Positions 16,317-24,359 of a stretch of DNA of 64,000 nt are shown here, in pieces. The stretch covers positions 463,042 through 527,041 of the forward strand of contig DIXF01000001.1 of assembly GCA_002448235.1 (NCBI GenBank). Direction: 5' to 3'. How positions within the stretch are numbered: position 1 is the first letter of the stretch; the number at the start of each line of letters is the position of its first letter. The notes under the pieces were generated by a model, which saw nothing but the letters and a program-made list of their open reading frames with translations, searched no databases and was not told where the DNA came from. A program made the position numbers and the translations under genes. This DNA is from Syntrophaceae bacterium UBA6087 (GTDB lineage Bacteria; Desulfobacterota; Desulfomonilia; UBA1062).

Positions 16317-17450
16317 TCAGAGTCGCATCGCCGAATCCGGTTCTATGGCCGATGCAATCCATGAAGGGATTATGGTGGCGATCGTGTAGGGGAGGACGGT
16401 AAGGAAAAGAAGCGTTGTTATCTGATAGGGATCAATCGAGGGCACGAGCCTAAAGCGGGGGTATACGACAGCCCACCCTTTCAGAACCGGCTCGAAGATG
16501 GTGGACGAGGCAAAGAAGACATGGATGTAGGCAAAGATGATACCCGCGAGGAACGACGAAAGAGAGATGATGAGCCCCTCCCACGACTTCAGCACGATGA
16601 CCTCCCCGGTGTCCCAGCCGATGGCTTTGAGGATGCCTATCTCCCTTTTCTCTTCAATGCTCAGGCTGGTTGCCTTGTCCCATGCAAAGATCAGGAAGGC
16701 AAGGATTGAACCGGTGAAGATGATCAGGAGTATGCCGCTCCGCCAGGCAAAGGCAGTTTCATAGGTCCTCAGGATTTCATCGCGGAGAATCGGCCTTGTG
16801 TCCGGGAGAATATTCAGGACCTTGCGTGACACGACGGTCCTCTCCTGTGCGTTCCTGACCTTCATGGTGATATCCGTAAAGTACGCCTCCTGAATGCCGA
16901 AGAGCCCTCTGAAATCTTTGCCCGACATTTCAATGAGATCGGCTGAGACCAGCTCAGAACCGCTGGAAAAGGTATCCTTCACCTCGAAGCTCTGATAGGA
17001 CCCGTCATGCCCCCTGATCGCAATCAGATCTCCTTTTCCTGCGTGCATCGACCTTGCAACACCCTGTCCCATCAGAACGCACCCTTCATCCCGTCCCGGC
17101 CTCTCGGTTGAGATAACGGTATAGTTTGCAGATGAAGCCGGATCGAAGTAGTAGGCCCACAAGCGGCCTCTCACCTCGGACACGCCGGTGATCTTCCGCA
17201 GTTCGTCCGCATAGCGGGCAGGAATCAGATCCTGCCTTCCGGCAACGAGCCTCTGGACGATAATGTCGGGGCTTCCCTCAAGAACGGTACATGCCTCCCT
17301 CTTGATGGCCTGGGTAAAAAAGACAATGGAGGCCAGGATGAAAACGACAAGGGTATACACTATTACCAGTGCAATGTTCTTCCTCCACCGCCGCATCAAA
17401 GACGACAGTGCAAAATCGATGAAGTATCTCTGCCTTTCAATCCAGAGCAT
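16317..17450 (-). CDS. ABC transporter permease (FtsX/MacB fold)
   Basis: A 377-residue permease with one N-terminal helix (about residues 27-49) and a large periplasmic domain (50-240). Three C-terminal helices form the FtsX domain: one near 250-270, followed by SIEEKREIGILKAIGWDTGE typical of the coupling region, then two more. MacB/LolE-type permeases act mechanically on periplasmic substrates or remove cargo rather than pumping ions through a channel. It is followed at 22 bp by its ATPase gene. Confidence 0.88.
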   Translation of the reverse strand: MLWIERQRYFIDFALSSLMRRWRKNIALVIVYTLVVFILASIVFFTQAIKREACTVLEGSPDIIVQRLVAGRQDLIPARYADELRKITGVSEVRGRLWAYYFDPASSANYTVISTERPGRDEGCVLMGQGVARSMHAGKGDLIAIRGHDGSYQSFEVKDTFSSGSELVSADLIEMSGKDFRGLFGIQEAYFTDITMKVRNAQERTVVSRKVLNILPDTRPILRDEILRTYETAFAWRSGILLIIFTGSILAFLIFAWDKATSLSIEEKREIGILKAIGWDTGEVIVLKSWEGLIISLSSFLAGIIFAYIHVFFASSTIFEPVLKGWAVVYPRFRLVPSIDPYQITTLLFLTVLPYTIATIIPSWIASAIEPDSAMRL

Positions 17451-17748
17451 GACGAGTCAGATGAGGCGGTGGAACGATAAGAGCTCCGGACGGAAAGCAG
17501 TCCATCGACATCGGGCTGTCCTGGAAGGAGGAATGGATATCGGCCATTGAAGGATTCCTCGTGTACCGGGCATCGGTAAAGAGACAGATATCCGTGAGCC
17601 TGATATCTTCTACCATCTGCTTTTCCTCTCTGAATAGGTCTGCTCCTTCCCTGGAGCAGACAATGGCATGGACGGAGAGCACTGCCAGGGCTGCGAGGTT
17701 CAGTGCAAGGCAAGCCAGGAAAATGGATGATTTCCTTGGCTTTTTCAA
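17437..17748 (-). CDS. Small membrane-anchored protein of the NosL/ABC cluster
   Basis: A 103-residue protein with one N-terminal membrane helix (residues 8-30) and a periplasmic tail holding RYTRNPSMADIHSSFQDSP and then FPSGALIVPPP. The tail has no obvious catalytic motif. It overlaps NosL upstream by 4 bp and the permease downstream by 14 bp, strong evidence of a co-translated real gene. Function unknown; most likely an accessory factor for the ABC transporter. Confidence 0.7.
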   Translation of the reverse strand: MKKPRKSSIFLACLALNLAALAVLSVHAIVCSREGADLFREEKQMVEDIRLTDICLFTDARYTRNPSMADIHSSFQDSPMSMDCFPSGALIVPPPHLTRHALD

Positions 17749-18227
17749 TCGAGTCCCCTGATGGTCGAAGCCGTGATGTCACCATACCGGAGAACCGCTT
17801 TGCCGCGGTGGTCGGATAAGAATTCTCTTGCCTCGGATTCCTTTTCGAACGGTATGAGCTCTCTGCCCATGGGTCCGTAAACGTCACTGCCCACTACATA
17901 GAAGGCCTTTCTTGCATCGATAGGGGTGAGCTGGTAGTAGTCGGTCACGTAGATTGCCGTGATATCGTCCGGCTTTTTCCCCGGACTATACCTCTGAAGG
18001 GCAAGAAGAAACTTGAACATATCTTTTGCCCCGTCGAAGAAGCGGATGTCTGGATCATTGAAGACGACCTGGGCAATGAAATCCGGATACTTGTAGACAA
18101 ACATGCCGCAGACAGGGCACTTGTCCGTTTTCCCCGGTTTCCGGTACTCGGCGGCTCCTGTCTCTGCAGCGGCAACTGCCAGGAGCATCATGATTCCGGC
18201 AAAAAGGACCTTTTTCTTCACACTCAT
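17745..18227 (-). CDS. nosL: NosL-family copper-binding protein
   Basis: A 160-residue exported NosL-like protein. A signal peptide (ending about residue 27) is followed by the conserved CPVCGMFVYKYPDFIAQV site (near 38), where Cys and Met ligands bind Cu(I). The NosL fold then runs through residue 150 (FFDGAKDMFKFLL, AIYVTDYYQLTPIDARKAFY). NosL delivers copper to nitrous oxide reductase, and relatives occur beside other copper systems. No nosZ lies in this window, so the recipient is unknown. It overlaps the next gene by 4 bp. Confidence 0.88.
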   Translation of the reverse strand: MSVKKKVLFAGIMMLLAVAAAETGAAEYRKPGKTDKCPVCGMFVYKYPDFIAQVVFNDPDIRFFDGAKDMFKFLLALQRYSPGKKPDDITAIYVTDYYQLTPIDARKAFYVVGSDVYGPMGRELIPFEKESEAREFLSDHRGKAVLRYGDITASTIRGLD

Positions 18228-18272
18228 AGACTCAACCTTTCGGGATAAGACCTGTTGGTTCCCTTTCCTTGC

Positions 18273-18794
18273 CTACATGTTCATCTTCCCGGCCTTTTTC
18301 ATCTTCCTTTTCTCGCGTATCATCTTCGTATCAGGGTACATATCGTTGTATGAACACCTGATAGCCTCTTCAAAGCCATTGATCTCCCCACCGTTTTCTT
18401 TGATGAACTTCTCCGCATCCGCTTTGCTTGCAAAGGCCCATTTCCCTCTCTTGGTCATCACTCCGGGCTTGCTCCCCCCGATGACCCAGAAGGCTTTCTC
18501 CGTATCGATCAGATTTTTTGTCTTGTAGTCACCAACCTCGATGGACTTGGGCGTCTTATCAAGGTTCAAGGACAGCTCTACTGCAGCACAGTGCAGGCTG
18601 CACGTCCCGGATGACGTCCCGTCATCATAGGTAACGAGCACCCGGGTGTGTGAGAACATCGTGCGGTTCATGCCGCAGTACTTGCAGGCCTTATGCGTGT
18701 CAAGATCACTATCCTGAGCGCTGCAAAGCCCTGACGTCAGAAAGAGAAAAGCCGCCGCCGCCAGAAAAACAAAACCCTTTTTCACTGTAATCAT
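18273..18794 (-). CDS. Second NosL-like copper-binding protein
   Basis: A 173-residue paralog or relative of NosL with a signal peptide (first 26 residues). The metal motif is ACKYCGMNRTMFSHTRVLVT (near 36), and additional ligands are possible in SGTCSLHCAA (near 61). The C-terminus is Lys/Met-rich (MIREKRKMKKAGKMNM), also suited to copper. It lies between cusA and nosL, tying the efflux pump to the ABC/NosL part of the cluster. The start has AAGGAGG upstream. Confidence 0.83.
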   Translation of the reverse strand: MITVKKGFVFLAAAAFLFLTSGLCSAQDSDLDTHKACKYCGMNRTMFSHTRVLVTYDDGTSSGTCSLHCAAVELSLNLDKTPKSIEVGDYKTKNLIDTEKAFWVIGGSKPGVMTKRGKWAFASKADAEKFIKENGGEINGFEEAIRCSYNDMYPDTKMIREKRKMKKAGKMNM

Positions 18795-18836
18795 GTATCC
18801 TCCTTACAGGGGCCGTCAGCCCCTTTTATTGTTGTT

Positions 18837-18868
18837 AGCCTGCTTTTCGTCGCGACGAAAAGCAGGCT
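18837..18868. terminator. Perfect 32-bp palindrome, hairpin between cusA and NosL-like gene
   Basis: Arms of 16 bp, AGCCTGCTTTTCGTCG and its exact complement, with no spacer, followed on the plus strand by TTTTT. In the direction of transcription (minus) there is no T-run, so it may act as an mRNA processing or stability hairpin separating cusA from the downstream genes rather than a full stop. Confidence 0.6.
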
Positions 18869-18870
18869 TT

Positions 18871-21800
18871 TTAAACAGTTACCCCAGGATTCTTCATCCG
18901 GGCGTTCCCCCACAGCAGATAAATGGCGGGATAAATGGCCAGCTCCAGGACAGTTGAAGTGACCACGCCCCCGATCATGGGTGCAGCTATGCGTTTCATG
19001 ATCTCAGAGCCCATTCCGGTGCTGAACATGATCGGTATAAGGCCGGCAAGGATCGTGGTAACAGTCATGATCTTGGGCCGCAGCCTCCTGACGGCGCCGT
19101 GCGTGATTGCCTCGCGGAGGTCGTTTTCCGTATTCAGCCGACCCTGGTGCTGCCGCTGGCGGTAAGCTAGATCCAGGTAGAGGAGCATGACGACCCCCGT
19201 CTCGGCATCAAGGCCCGCAAGTGCAATGATCCCCACCCATACAGCCGTGCTCATGTTGTAGCCCAGGATATGGAGAAGCCAGAAAGAGCCCACCAGAGAA
19301 AAAGGGACCGCGAGAAAAATGATGGCTGTCTTGGCCAATGAGCGGGTATTGAGATAGATGATGAAAAAGACGATGCACAGCGTGAAAGGAACAACGACTT
19401 TCAGCAAGCTCCTGTCTTTTTTCATGTACTGGTATTCGCCTCCCCATTCCAGGCGGTAGCCGTCAGGGATCTTGACGTCTGCAATCTTCCGGTTGACGCT
19501 GTCAATGTACGTTCCTGTATCGATGCCTGCAGTATGGATATAGACGGATGCGCTCAGCATGCCCTGTTCGCTCTTGATGAGCGACGGGCCGTTGGTTATG
19601 CTGATATCCGCAAGCTCCCAGATCGGCACTTGGGCTATGGTGCTGGCGATGGGGCCGGACCCGGCGGAAAAGGCTGTGGCAGAGCCCAGTTCGACCGGTA
19701 CAAGCACCCTGCCTATCGAATCGATCTCCCCCCTGAACTCCCGGTCATAGCGGACATTTACGGGATAGCGTGCTCTTCCCTCGATGGTCGTCGTCAGATT
19801 CACCCCGCCGATGGAGGCCTGGATGGCAGAATTCACGTCGTCGACCGTGAGGTTATACCGTGCCGCTTCTTCCCGCTTCACGGATATGTCAAGGTAATAT
19901 CCGGTATTGACCTTCTCGGCATATACCGTCACTGTTCCCGGAACCTGCTTGATCACTTTCTCCAGTGCGGTCCCGATACTCTCTATAGTCGAGAGGTCCG
20001 GACCCAGGATCTTGATCCCCAACGGCGTCCTGATACCCGTCGAGAGCATGTCTACGCGTGCCTTGATCGGCGTGGTGAAGGCGTTGGCCAGACCCGGGAT
20101 CTGCAGTTTCTCGTGCATCTCTTCGACGATTTTCTGGACAGTCATGCCCGGCCGCCATTCCGACTTGTCTTTCAGGTTTATGACCGTCTCGAACATCTCC
20201 AGCGGGGCCGGGTCGGTGGGTGTTTCGGCACGGCCAGCCTTGCCGAACACTTGTGCCACTTCAGGGATGGATGCCAGCATCTCGTCCTGCACCTTCAGCA
20301 GATTCGAAACCTCGGAAATGGACACGCCGGGGACAGTAACCGGCATGTAGAAGATCGAACCCTCAAAAAGGGGCGGCATGAACTCGGACCCCAGCTTCAT
20401 CACTGGGTACAGGGTAGCTGCCATAATGATAAGAGCAGCAGTGAAAACTCTTTTTGGATGCTGAAGGCTGAATCTCACGACCGGCTCATAGATCCTCTGG
20501 AGCGTTCTGTTCAGAGGGTTTTCATGCTCCGGCCTCAGCTTTCCGCGAAGGAGAAATGTCATGAGCGCAGGCGTGAGCGTCACCGCAAAGAGCGATGCCG
20601 AGAGCATGGCAAAGGTCTTGGCGAATGCAAGGGGCCTGAAAAGGCGCCCGCCCTGGGCCTGGAGGGCAAAGACCGGCAGGAAGGCCACGGTGATGACCAG
20701 AAGGGCGAAAAAGAGAGAAGGCCCCACCTCCTTTATGGCCGTAGCGAGCACTTCGGCCCGGCTTTCTTTCCTGCCACCGGCTACCCATTCCTCAAGCTTC
20801 TTATGGGCGTTTTCCACCATGATAATCCCTGCATCCACCATAACCCCTATGGTAATCGCAATACCGCTCATGCTCATTATATTCGAGGTTACGCCGCTGA
20901 AGGAGAGGAGCAGGAAGGAGATGATAATGGCGCCGGGCAGCGTCAGCAGGATCACCAGCGCGCTCGGGAGGTGCAGGAGAAACACGATGCAGACGATGCT
21001 CACTGCGATGACGAGCTTGATTATCTCGCCACGGAGCGTGTCGATGGATTTCAGGATCAGGTCGGAGCGGTCATAGGTAGTGATGATCTCGACCCCTTCC
21101 GGCAGGCTGGGTGAGATATCGCGACGGATTTTTTCCTTTACACGCTCAAGTACCTCGAGTACGTTCTCCCCGTATCTAACGACCACGATCCCGCCTACGA
21201 CTTCTCCCTTGCCGTCAAGGTCGGCGATACCCCGGCGGATTTCAGGCCCTATCTGTACCCTCGCAATATCGCGTAAGTATATGGGGGCGCCTTTGCCGTC
21301 GCTCCCCAGAGGGACGATCTCCAGATCCCTTGCCTCACGGATGTAACCCATGCCCCGTACGATGTATTCCGCGCCCGAGAATTCGATAACCCGCCCTTCG
21401 ATGTCGTTATTACTTTTCCTGATGGTCTCGAAGACTTTAGTAATGGGAATACCGTAAGCCAGAAGGCGGTTCGGGTCGATGTTCACCTGATACTGCTTGA
21501 CGAATCCGCCGATGCTCGCCACCTGGGCAACTCCGGGCACACTTTCCAGAGACAGCTTCAGGTTATAGTCCTGGATGGAGCGCAGTTCCGAGAGGTCCAG
21601 ATCCCCCTTCTTGTCTTTGACTGCATAGCAGAAACCCCAGCCTACGCTCGATGCATCCGGTCCAAGCAGGGGATTTACCTCTGCCGGAATTTTGCCCTTC
21701 ACCCCCTGCAGGTACTCGAGGACACGGCTCCTCGCCCAGTAGATGTCGGTCCCGTCATCGAATATGACATAGATAAAGGAGCTTCCCAGAAAGGAATATC

Positions 21801-22050
21801 CCCTTACCGCCTGGACCTTCGGCATGGCCAGGAGAGTCGCACTGATCGGATAGGTTATCTGGTCTTCCACGAGGTGCGGGCTCCGGCCTGTCCATTCGGT
21901 ATAAACGATGACCTGGGTATCGCTCAAGTCGGGAAGCGCATCGAGGGGTATCCTGTCCATTGCCCTGATGCCCCATGCGATGACGAGTGTGACGAACAAC
22001 AGGACAGCGACCCTGTTCTTTACGCTGAAATCGATGATGCGCTCGACCAT
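18871..22050 (-). CDS. cusA: CusA/CzcA-type heavy-metal RND efflux pump
   Basis: A 1059-residue inner-membrane RND pump of the heavy-metal efflux class, moving Cu(I)/Ag(I) out with proton import. The N-terminus MVERIIDFSVKNR, the 12-helix layout and the transmembrane acidic motif GVMVDAGIIMVENAHK fit the family. The Cu/Ag branch is indicated by methionines in TDPAPLEMFETVI and ARVDMLSTGIRTP, which correspond to two members of the CusA Met triad. It overlaps cusB by 1 bp. No CusC/TolC-like channel gene adjoins it; one could be supplied from elsewhere, for example the TolC-like protein at 30332-31648. Confidence 0.95.
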   Translation of the reverse strand: MVERIIDFSVKNRVAVLLFVTLVIAWGIRAMDRIPLDALPDLSDTQVIVYTEWTGRSPHLVEDQITYPISATLLAMPKVQAVRGYSFLGSSFIYVIFDDGTDIYWARSRVLEYLQGVKGKIPAEVNPLLGPDASSVGWGFCYAVKDKKGDLDLSELRSIQDYNLKLSLESVPGVAQVASIGGFVKQYQVNIDPNRLLAYGIPITKVFETIRKSNNDIEGRVIEFSGAEYIVRGMGYIREARDLEIVPLGSDGKGAPIYLRDIARVQIGPEIRRGIADLDGKGEVVGGIVVVRYGENVLEVLERVKEKIRRDISPSLPEGVEIITTYDRSDLILKSIDTLRGEIIKLVIAVSIVCIVFLLHLPSALVILLTLPGAIIISFLLLSFSGVTSNIMSMSGIAITIGVMVDAGIIMVENAHKKLEEWVAGGRKESRAEVLATAIKEVGPSLFFALLVITVAFLPVFALQAQGGRLFRPLAFAKTFAMLSASLFAVTLTPALMTFLLRGKLRPEHENPLNRTLQRIYEPVVRFSLQHPKRVFTAALIIMAATLYPVMKLGSEFMPPLFEGSIFYMPVTVPGVSISEVSNLLKVQDEMLASIPEVAQVFGKAGRAETPTDPAPLEMFETVINLKDKSEWRPGMTVQKIVEEMHEKLQIPGLANAFTTPIKARVDMLSTGIRTPLGIKILGPDLSTIESIGTALEKVIKQVPGTVTVYAEKVNTGYYLDISVKREEAARYNLTVDDVNSAIQASIGGVNLTTTIEGRARYPVNVRYDREFRGEIDSIGRVLVPVELGSATAFSAGSGPIASTIAQVPIWELADISITNGPSLIKSEQGMLSASVYIHTAGIDTGTYIDSVNRKIADVKIPDGYRLEWGGEYQYMKKDRSLLKVVVPFTLCIVFFIIYLNTRSLAKTAIIFLAVPFSLVGSFWLLHILGYNMSTAVWVGIIALAGLDAETGVVMLLYLDLAYRQRQHQGRLNTENDLREAITHGAVRRLRPKIMTVTTILAGLIPIMFSTGMGSEIMKRIAAPMIGGVVTSTVLELAIYPAIYLLWGNARMKNPGVTV

Positions 22051-23300
22051 TATTCACCACAGCCTTTCAGTTTCGCTTCGGAATCGACAAGGAACACCGC
22101 TCTTGCGACAACTCTATCTCCTGGCTGAAGTCCTCCAAGGACTTCTACTAAGTTGTTTGTCTTGACGCCCTGCATGATGCGTCGGGCCTGGAAGAAACCA
22201 TCTCCCGTATCGACATACACAACCTGCCGCACGCCTGTATCAAAGACCGCTTCTTTCGGTATGGCGAACCTCTCGCCTAGATCGACGAGCATCTCAACAT
22301 TGGCGAACATCTCCGGCTTCAGGAGTCCGTCGGGATTCGGAATCACAAACCGTACCTTCGCAGTCCTGGTATTGCCTGAAAGGGACGGGTATACGAAATC
22401 AACCTTTGCATCGAAAGCCATTTCAGGATTATTGCTCAGGCTTATCCTTGCTTCCTGTCCTTCATGAATGGAGACGAGCTCGTACTCGTATACGTCCGCC
22501 AGAACCCAGACAGTAGACAGGTCAACGATATCGAACAACTTGTCCCCCGGGTTGACGCGGCTGCCCCTGAGCGCAGGCTTATCGATGACGTAACCGCTGA
22601 CAGGACTCCGGACAGTAATCGTCCTGAATGCATCCCCGTTCTTCTCAAGTTTATCGATATCCTTGTCCGTGAACCCCCAGAGCTTGAACTTCTGCCTGGC
22701 CACTTCAACAAGGAGTTCGGGATCGTAGGTTACGAACCTTCCACTGGTTCCGTATCTGTCTCCCCACTCGAATTCGATCGTCCGTTGAAACCTGGGAACC
22801 TGATTCTTCCACTTCATCAGATTGAGATATTCAAGCTGTACGGATGCAGCTTCAGGGCTGTAGATCTCAGCCAGCCGCTCGCCTTTTCTGACATATTTAC
22901 CTGCATAGTCGGCGTATAATTTTTCCACCCAGCCCTCATATCTCATGTTTATCGTTGTGAGCTTCGTTTCATCAAACTCGACGCGACCGACCGTGCGGAT
23001 GGTCTTGACCATCCGGCTTCGAGAGGCTGCAACAGTTTTAAGTCCGATCAGCTTCTGCCTGTCGGGCAGGATCTCGAATACCGGTACCTGCCCAGCAGAG
23101 GCCTGGTCAGGTGAAAGATCGGTTTCCGACTGATCGCTGGGAGCCTGGCCGGGAGAAGCCTGGGTTGCTCCTGAATATGTACCGGTATCAGATGGCTGCC
23201 GGAATGACGGGACGACACCACTCTGATAAACGAAGAAGATGAGCCCTGCCGAGAGAACGGCAGCGGAGAGCAGCAATGCTACTGCACGACTCTTCTGCAT
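22050..23300 (-). CDS. cusB: CusB-type periplasmic adaptor (membrane fusion protein)
   Basis: A 416-residue membrane fusion protein with an N-terminal anchor (residues 7-27), a Ser/Gln/Pro-rich linker, and the lipoyl/barrel/hairpin domains of heavy-metal RND adaptors. Recognisable segments are TVGRVEFDETKLTTINMRYE with the following WVEKLYADYAGKYVRKGE, VRSPVSGYVIDKPALRGSRV, and the C-terminal VVYVDTGDGFFQARRI. It bridges CusA to an outer-membrane channel and can hand copper to the pump. Stop and start overlap with cusA indicates translational coupling. Confidence 0.92.
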   Translation of the reverse strand: MQKSRAVALLLSAAVLSAGLIFFVYQSGVVPSFRQPSDTGTYSGATQASPGQAPSDQSETDLSPDQASAGQVPVFEILPDRQKLIGLKTVAASRSRMVKTIRTVGRVEFDETKLTTINMRYEGWVEKLYADYAGKYVRKGERLAEIYSPEAASVQLEYLNLMKWKNQVPRFQRTIEFEWGDRYGTSGRFVTYDPELLVEVARQKFKLWGFTDKDIDKLEKNGDAFRTITVRSPVSGYVIDKPALRGSRVNPGDKLFDIVDLSTVWVLADVYEYELVSIHEGQEARISLSNNPEMAFDAKVDFVYPSLSGNTRTAKVRFVIPNPDGLLKPEMFANVEMLVDLGERFAIPKEAVFDTGVRQVVYVDTGDGFFQARRIMQGVKTNNLVEVLGGLQPGDRVVARAVFLVDSEAKLKGCGE

Positions 23301-23354
23301 GGTTGAACCCCCCTTTCATTGCAAGGATTTTAACTTTATTAAGGTTCCCGAGCT

Positions 23355-23768
23355 TCAGCGTACGTCTATCGGAAAGATCATCCGCCAGAGATCCTTCTGG
23401 TTGTTTATTATAATTATAATGTTCCAGGGACCTGTCATGATGAAGTCCATTGTAGCAGTGTACTCGTCACCCGACATAGACGCTGGTATTGTATAGTTCA
23501 TCGGAGGCATTCCCGGCATGGGGGGCATGGAATAGTTGATCTTGACGGCAGCCCCTCTCACAATGCTCCCTCTGGCATCCCTGATCCTGGTTCTTATTAT
23601 GTTTTTACCAAGAATAGGCGGATTCCGGTTTATGAAAGCATCGACAGTGTATCCCAGCACTTTTCTCCTGACCTGATAATCCTTGGCCTCGGATGTGCCG
23701 TGCCAGGATATGGCCACGATAAAAAGCACGGCAAGCCCCGTCCGGATGCCCCACAGGCAGCGCCCCAT
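23355..23768 (-). CDS. FixH/YtkA-like exported protein
   Basis: A 137-residue protein. A signal peptide or anchor (GLAVLFIVAISWHG) is followed by a single beta-sandwich domain of the YtkA/FixH type, with a Met/Pro loop INYSMPPMPGMPPMNYTIPA and GPWNIIIIINNQKD near the end. Small proteins of this type are common beside Cus-type copper pumps. The methionine-rich loop could bind Cu(I) (inference). An upstream in-frame ATG at 23822 would add 18 residues before the leader; the ATG at 23768 gives a better signal peptide. Confidence 0.75.
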   Translation of the reverse strand: MGRCLWGIRTGLAVLFIVAISWHGTSEAKDYQVRRKVLGYTVDAFINRNPPILGKNIIRTRIRDARGSIVRGAAVKINYSMPPMPGMPPMNYTIPASMSGDEYTATMDFIMTGPWNIIIIINNQKDLWRMIFPIDVR

Positions 23769-23899
23769 GTCTCTCACCGCATTGCGGCACTGCAGCCTGC
23801 AGCTATCGGTTGCTCCTCCCATGATGACGCAACGGCCTTTCTCGGTTACTCCGGCTTAATCATGTGGTGCGGTCATGACACTGAGCCGGCCTCTGTTCA

Positions 23900-24280
23900 T
23901 CAAGGCGCCTGATCGATCACCTCGACCCTTTTCGCTTTCCGCATAGAGTCGACACTGGCGTCTATCACATCCCCAACCTTGAGATCATTTCTGCTTATCT
24001 CGCAGTCCTTCTTGACGATCTTTGATCCGTTTCGGATGTACACGATCTGTGCTTTGCCTGACGGGCTCATAACGACCAGCGATCCGTCCGGCTCGATGAA
24101 TGTGATCTTGCCCCCTACCTTTGTTGCCGGTTCTTTCGCAGCAGTTGGTCCATTATCTGTTGTTTTCGTTTCTTCCTGTGACACAACCTTGCTGCTTTCA
24201 GGTTCTGCAGAGAAACATACCCCGCTGAACATGAACAATGTGACAATCACGGAAATGAGACTCCTCGATATTAAGCCCAT
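23900..24280 (-). CDS. Exported protein of unknown function (small beta domain)
   Basis: A 126-residue protein with a signal peptide (ending SGVCFSA) and a polar linker rich in Lys, Thr and Glu. The C-terminal domain is beta-rich, with TKVGGKITFIEPDGSLVVMS and DLKVGDVIDASVDS. The last part resembles the short OB-like repeats found in small exported proteins linked to metal stress, but no family is certain. It sits between the multicopper oxidase and FixH-like genes on the same strand. Confidence 0.6.
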   Translation of the reverse strand: MGLISRSLISVIVTLFMFSGVCFSAEPESSKVVSQEETKTTDNGPTAAKEPATKVGGKITFIEPDGSLVVMSPSGKAQIVYIRNGSKIVKKDCEISRNDLKVGDVIDASVDSMRKAKRVEVIDQAP

Positions 24281-24320
24281 GTACGATTAACCTCCTTATC
24301 TTTACGTGGTGCGGATATTA

Positions 24321-24342
24321 GAGGGGCCCACGTGGGCCCCTC
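24321..24342. terminator. 22-bp GC-rich palindrome after the multicopper oxidase gene
   Basis: Perfect palindrome with 11-bp arms (GAGGGGCCCAC), 18 bp beyond the multicopper oxidase stop. There is no T-run in the direction of transcription, so it may be a partial terminator or mRNA-stabilising hairpin. Confidence 0.5.
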
Positions 24343-24359
24343 CCTGTATTGATTCCAAT

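Noticed and set aside
18837..18868. Palindrome as a full rho-independent terminator for cusA
   Set aside because: No T-run follows in the direction of cusA transcription; kept only as a hairpin.
19534..21114. Plus-strand open frame of 526 codons
   Set aside because: Antisense shadow inside cusA; His/Gly/Arg-rich composition without any family motif.
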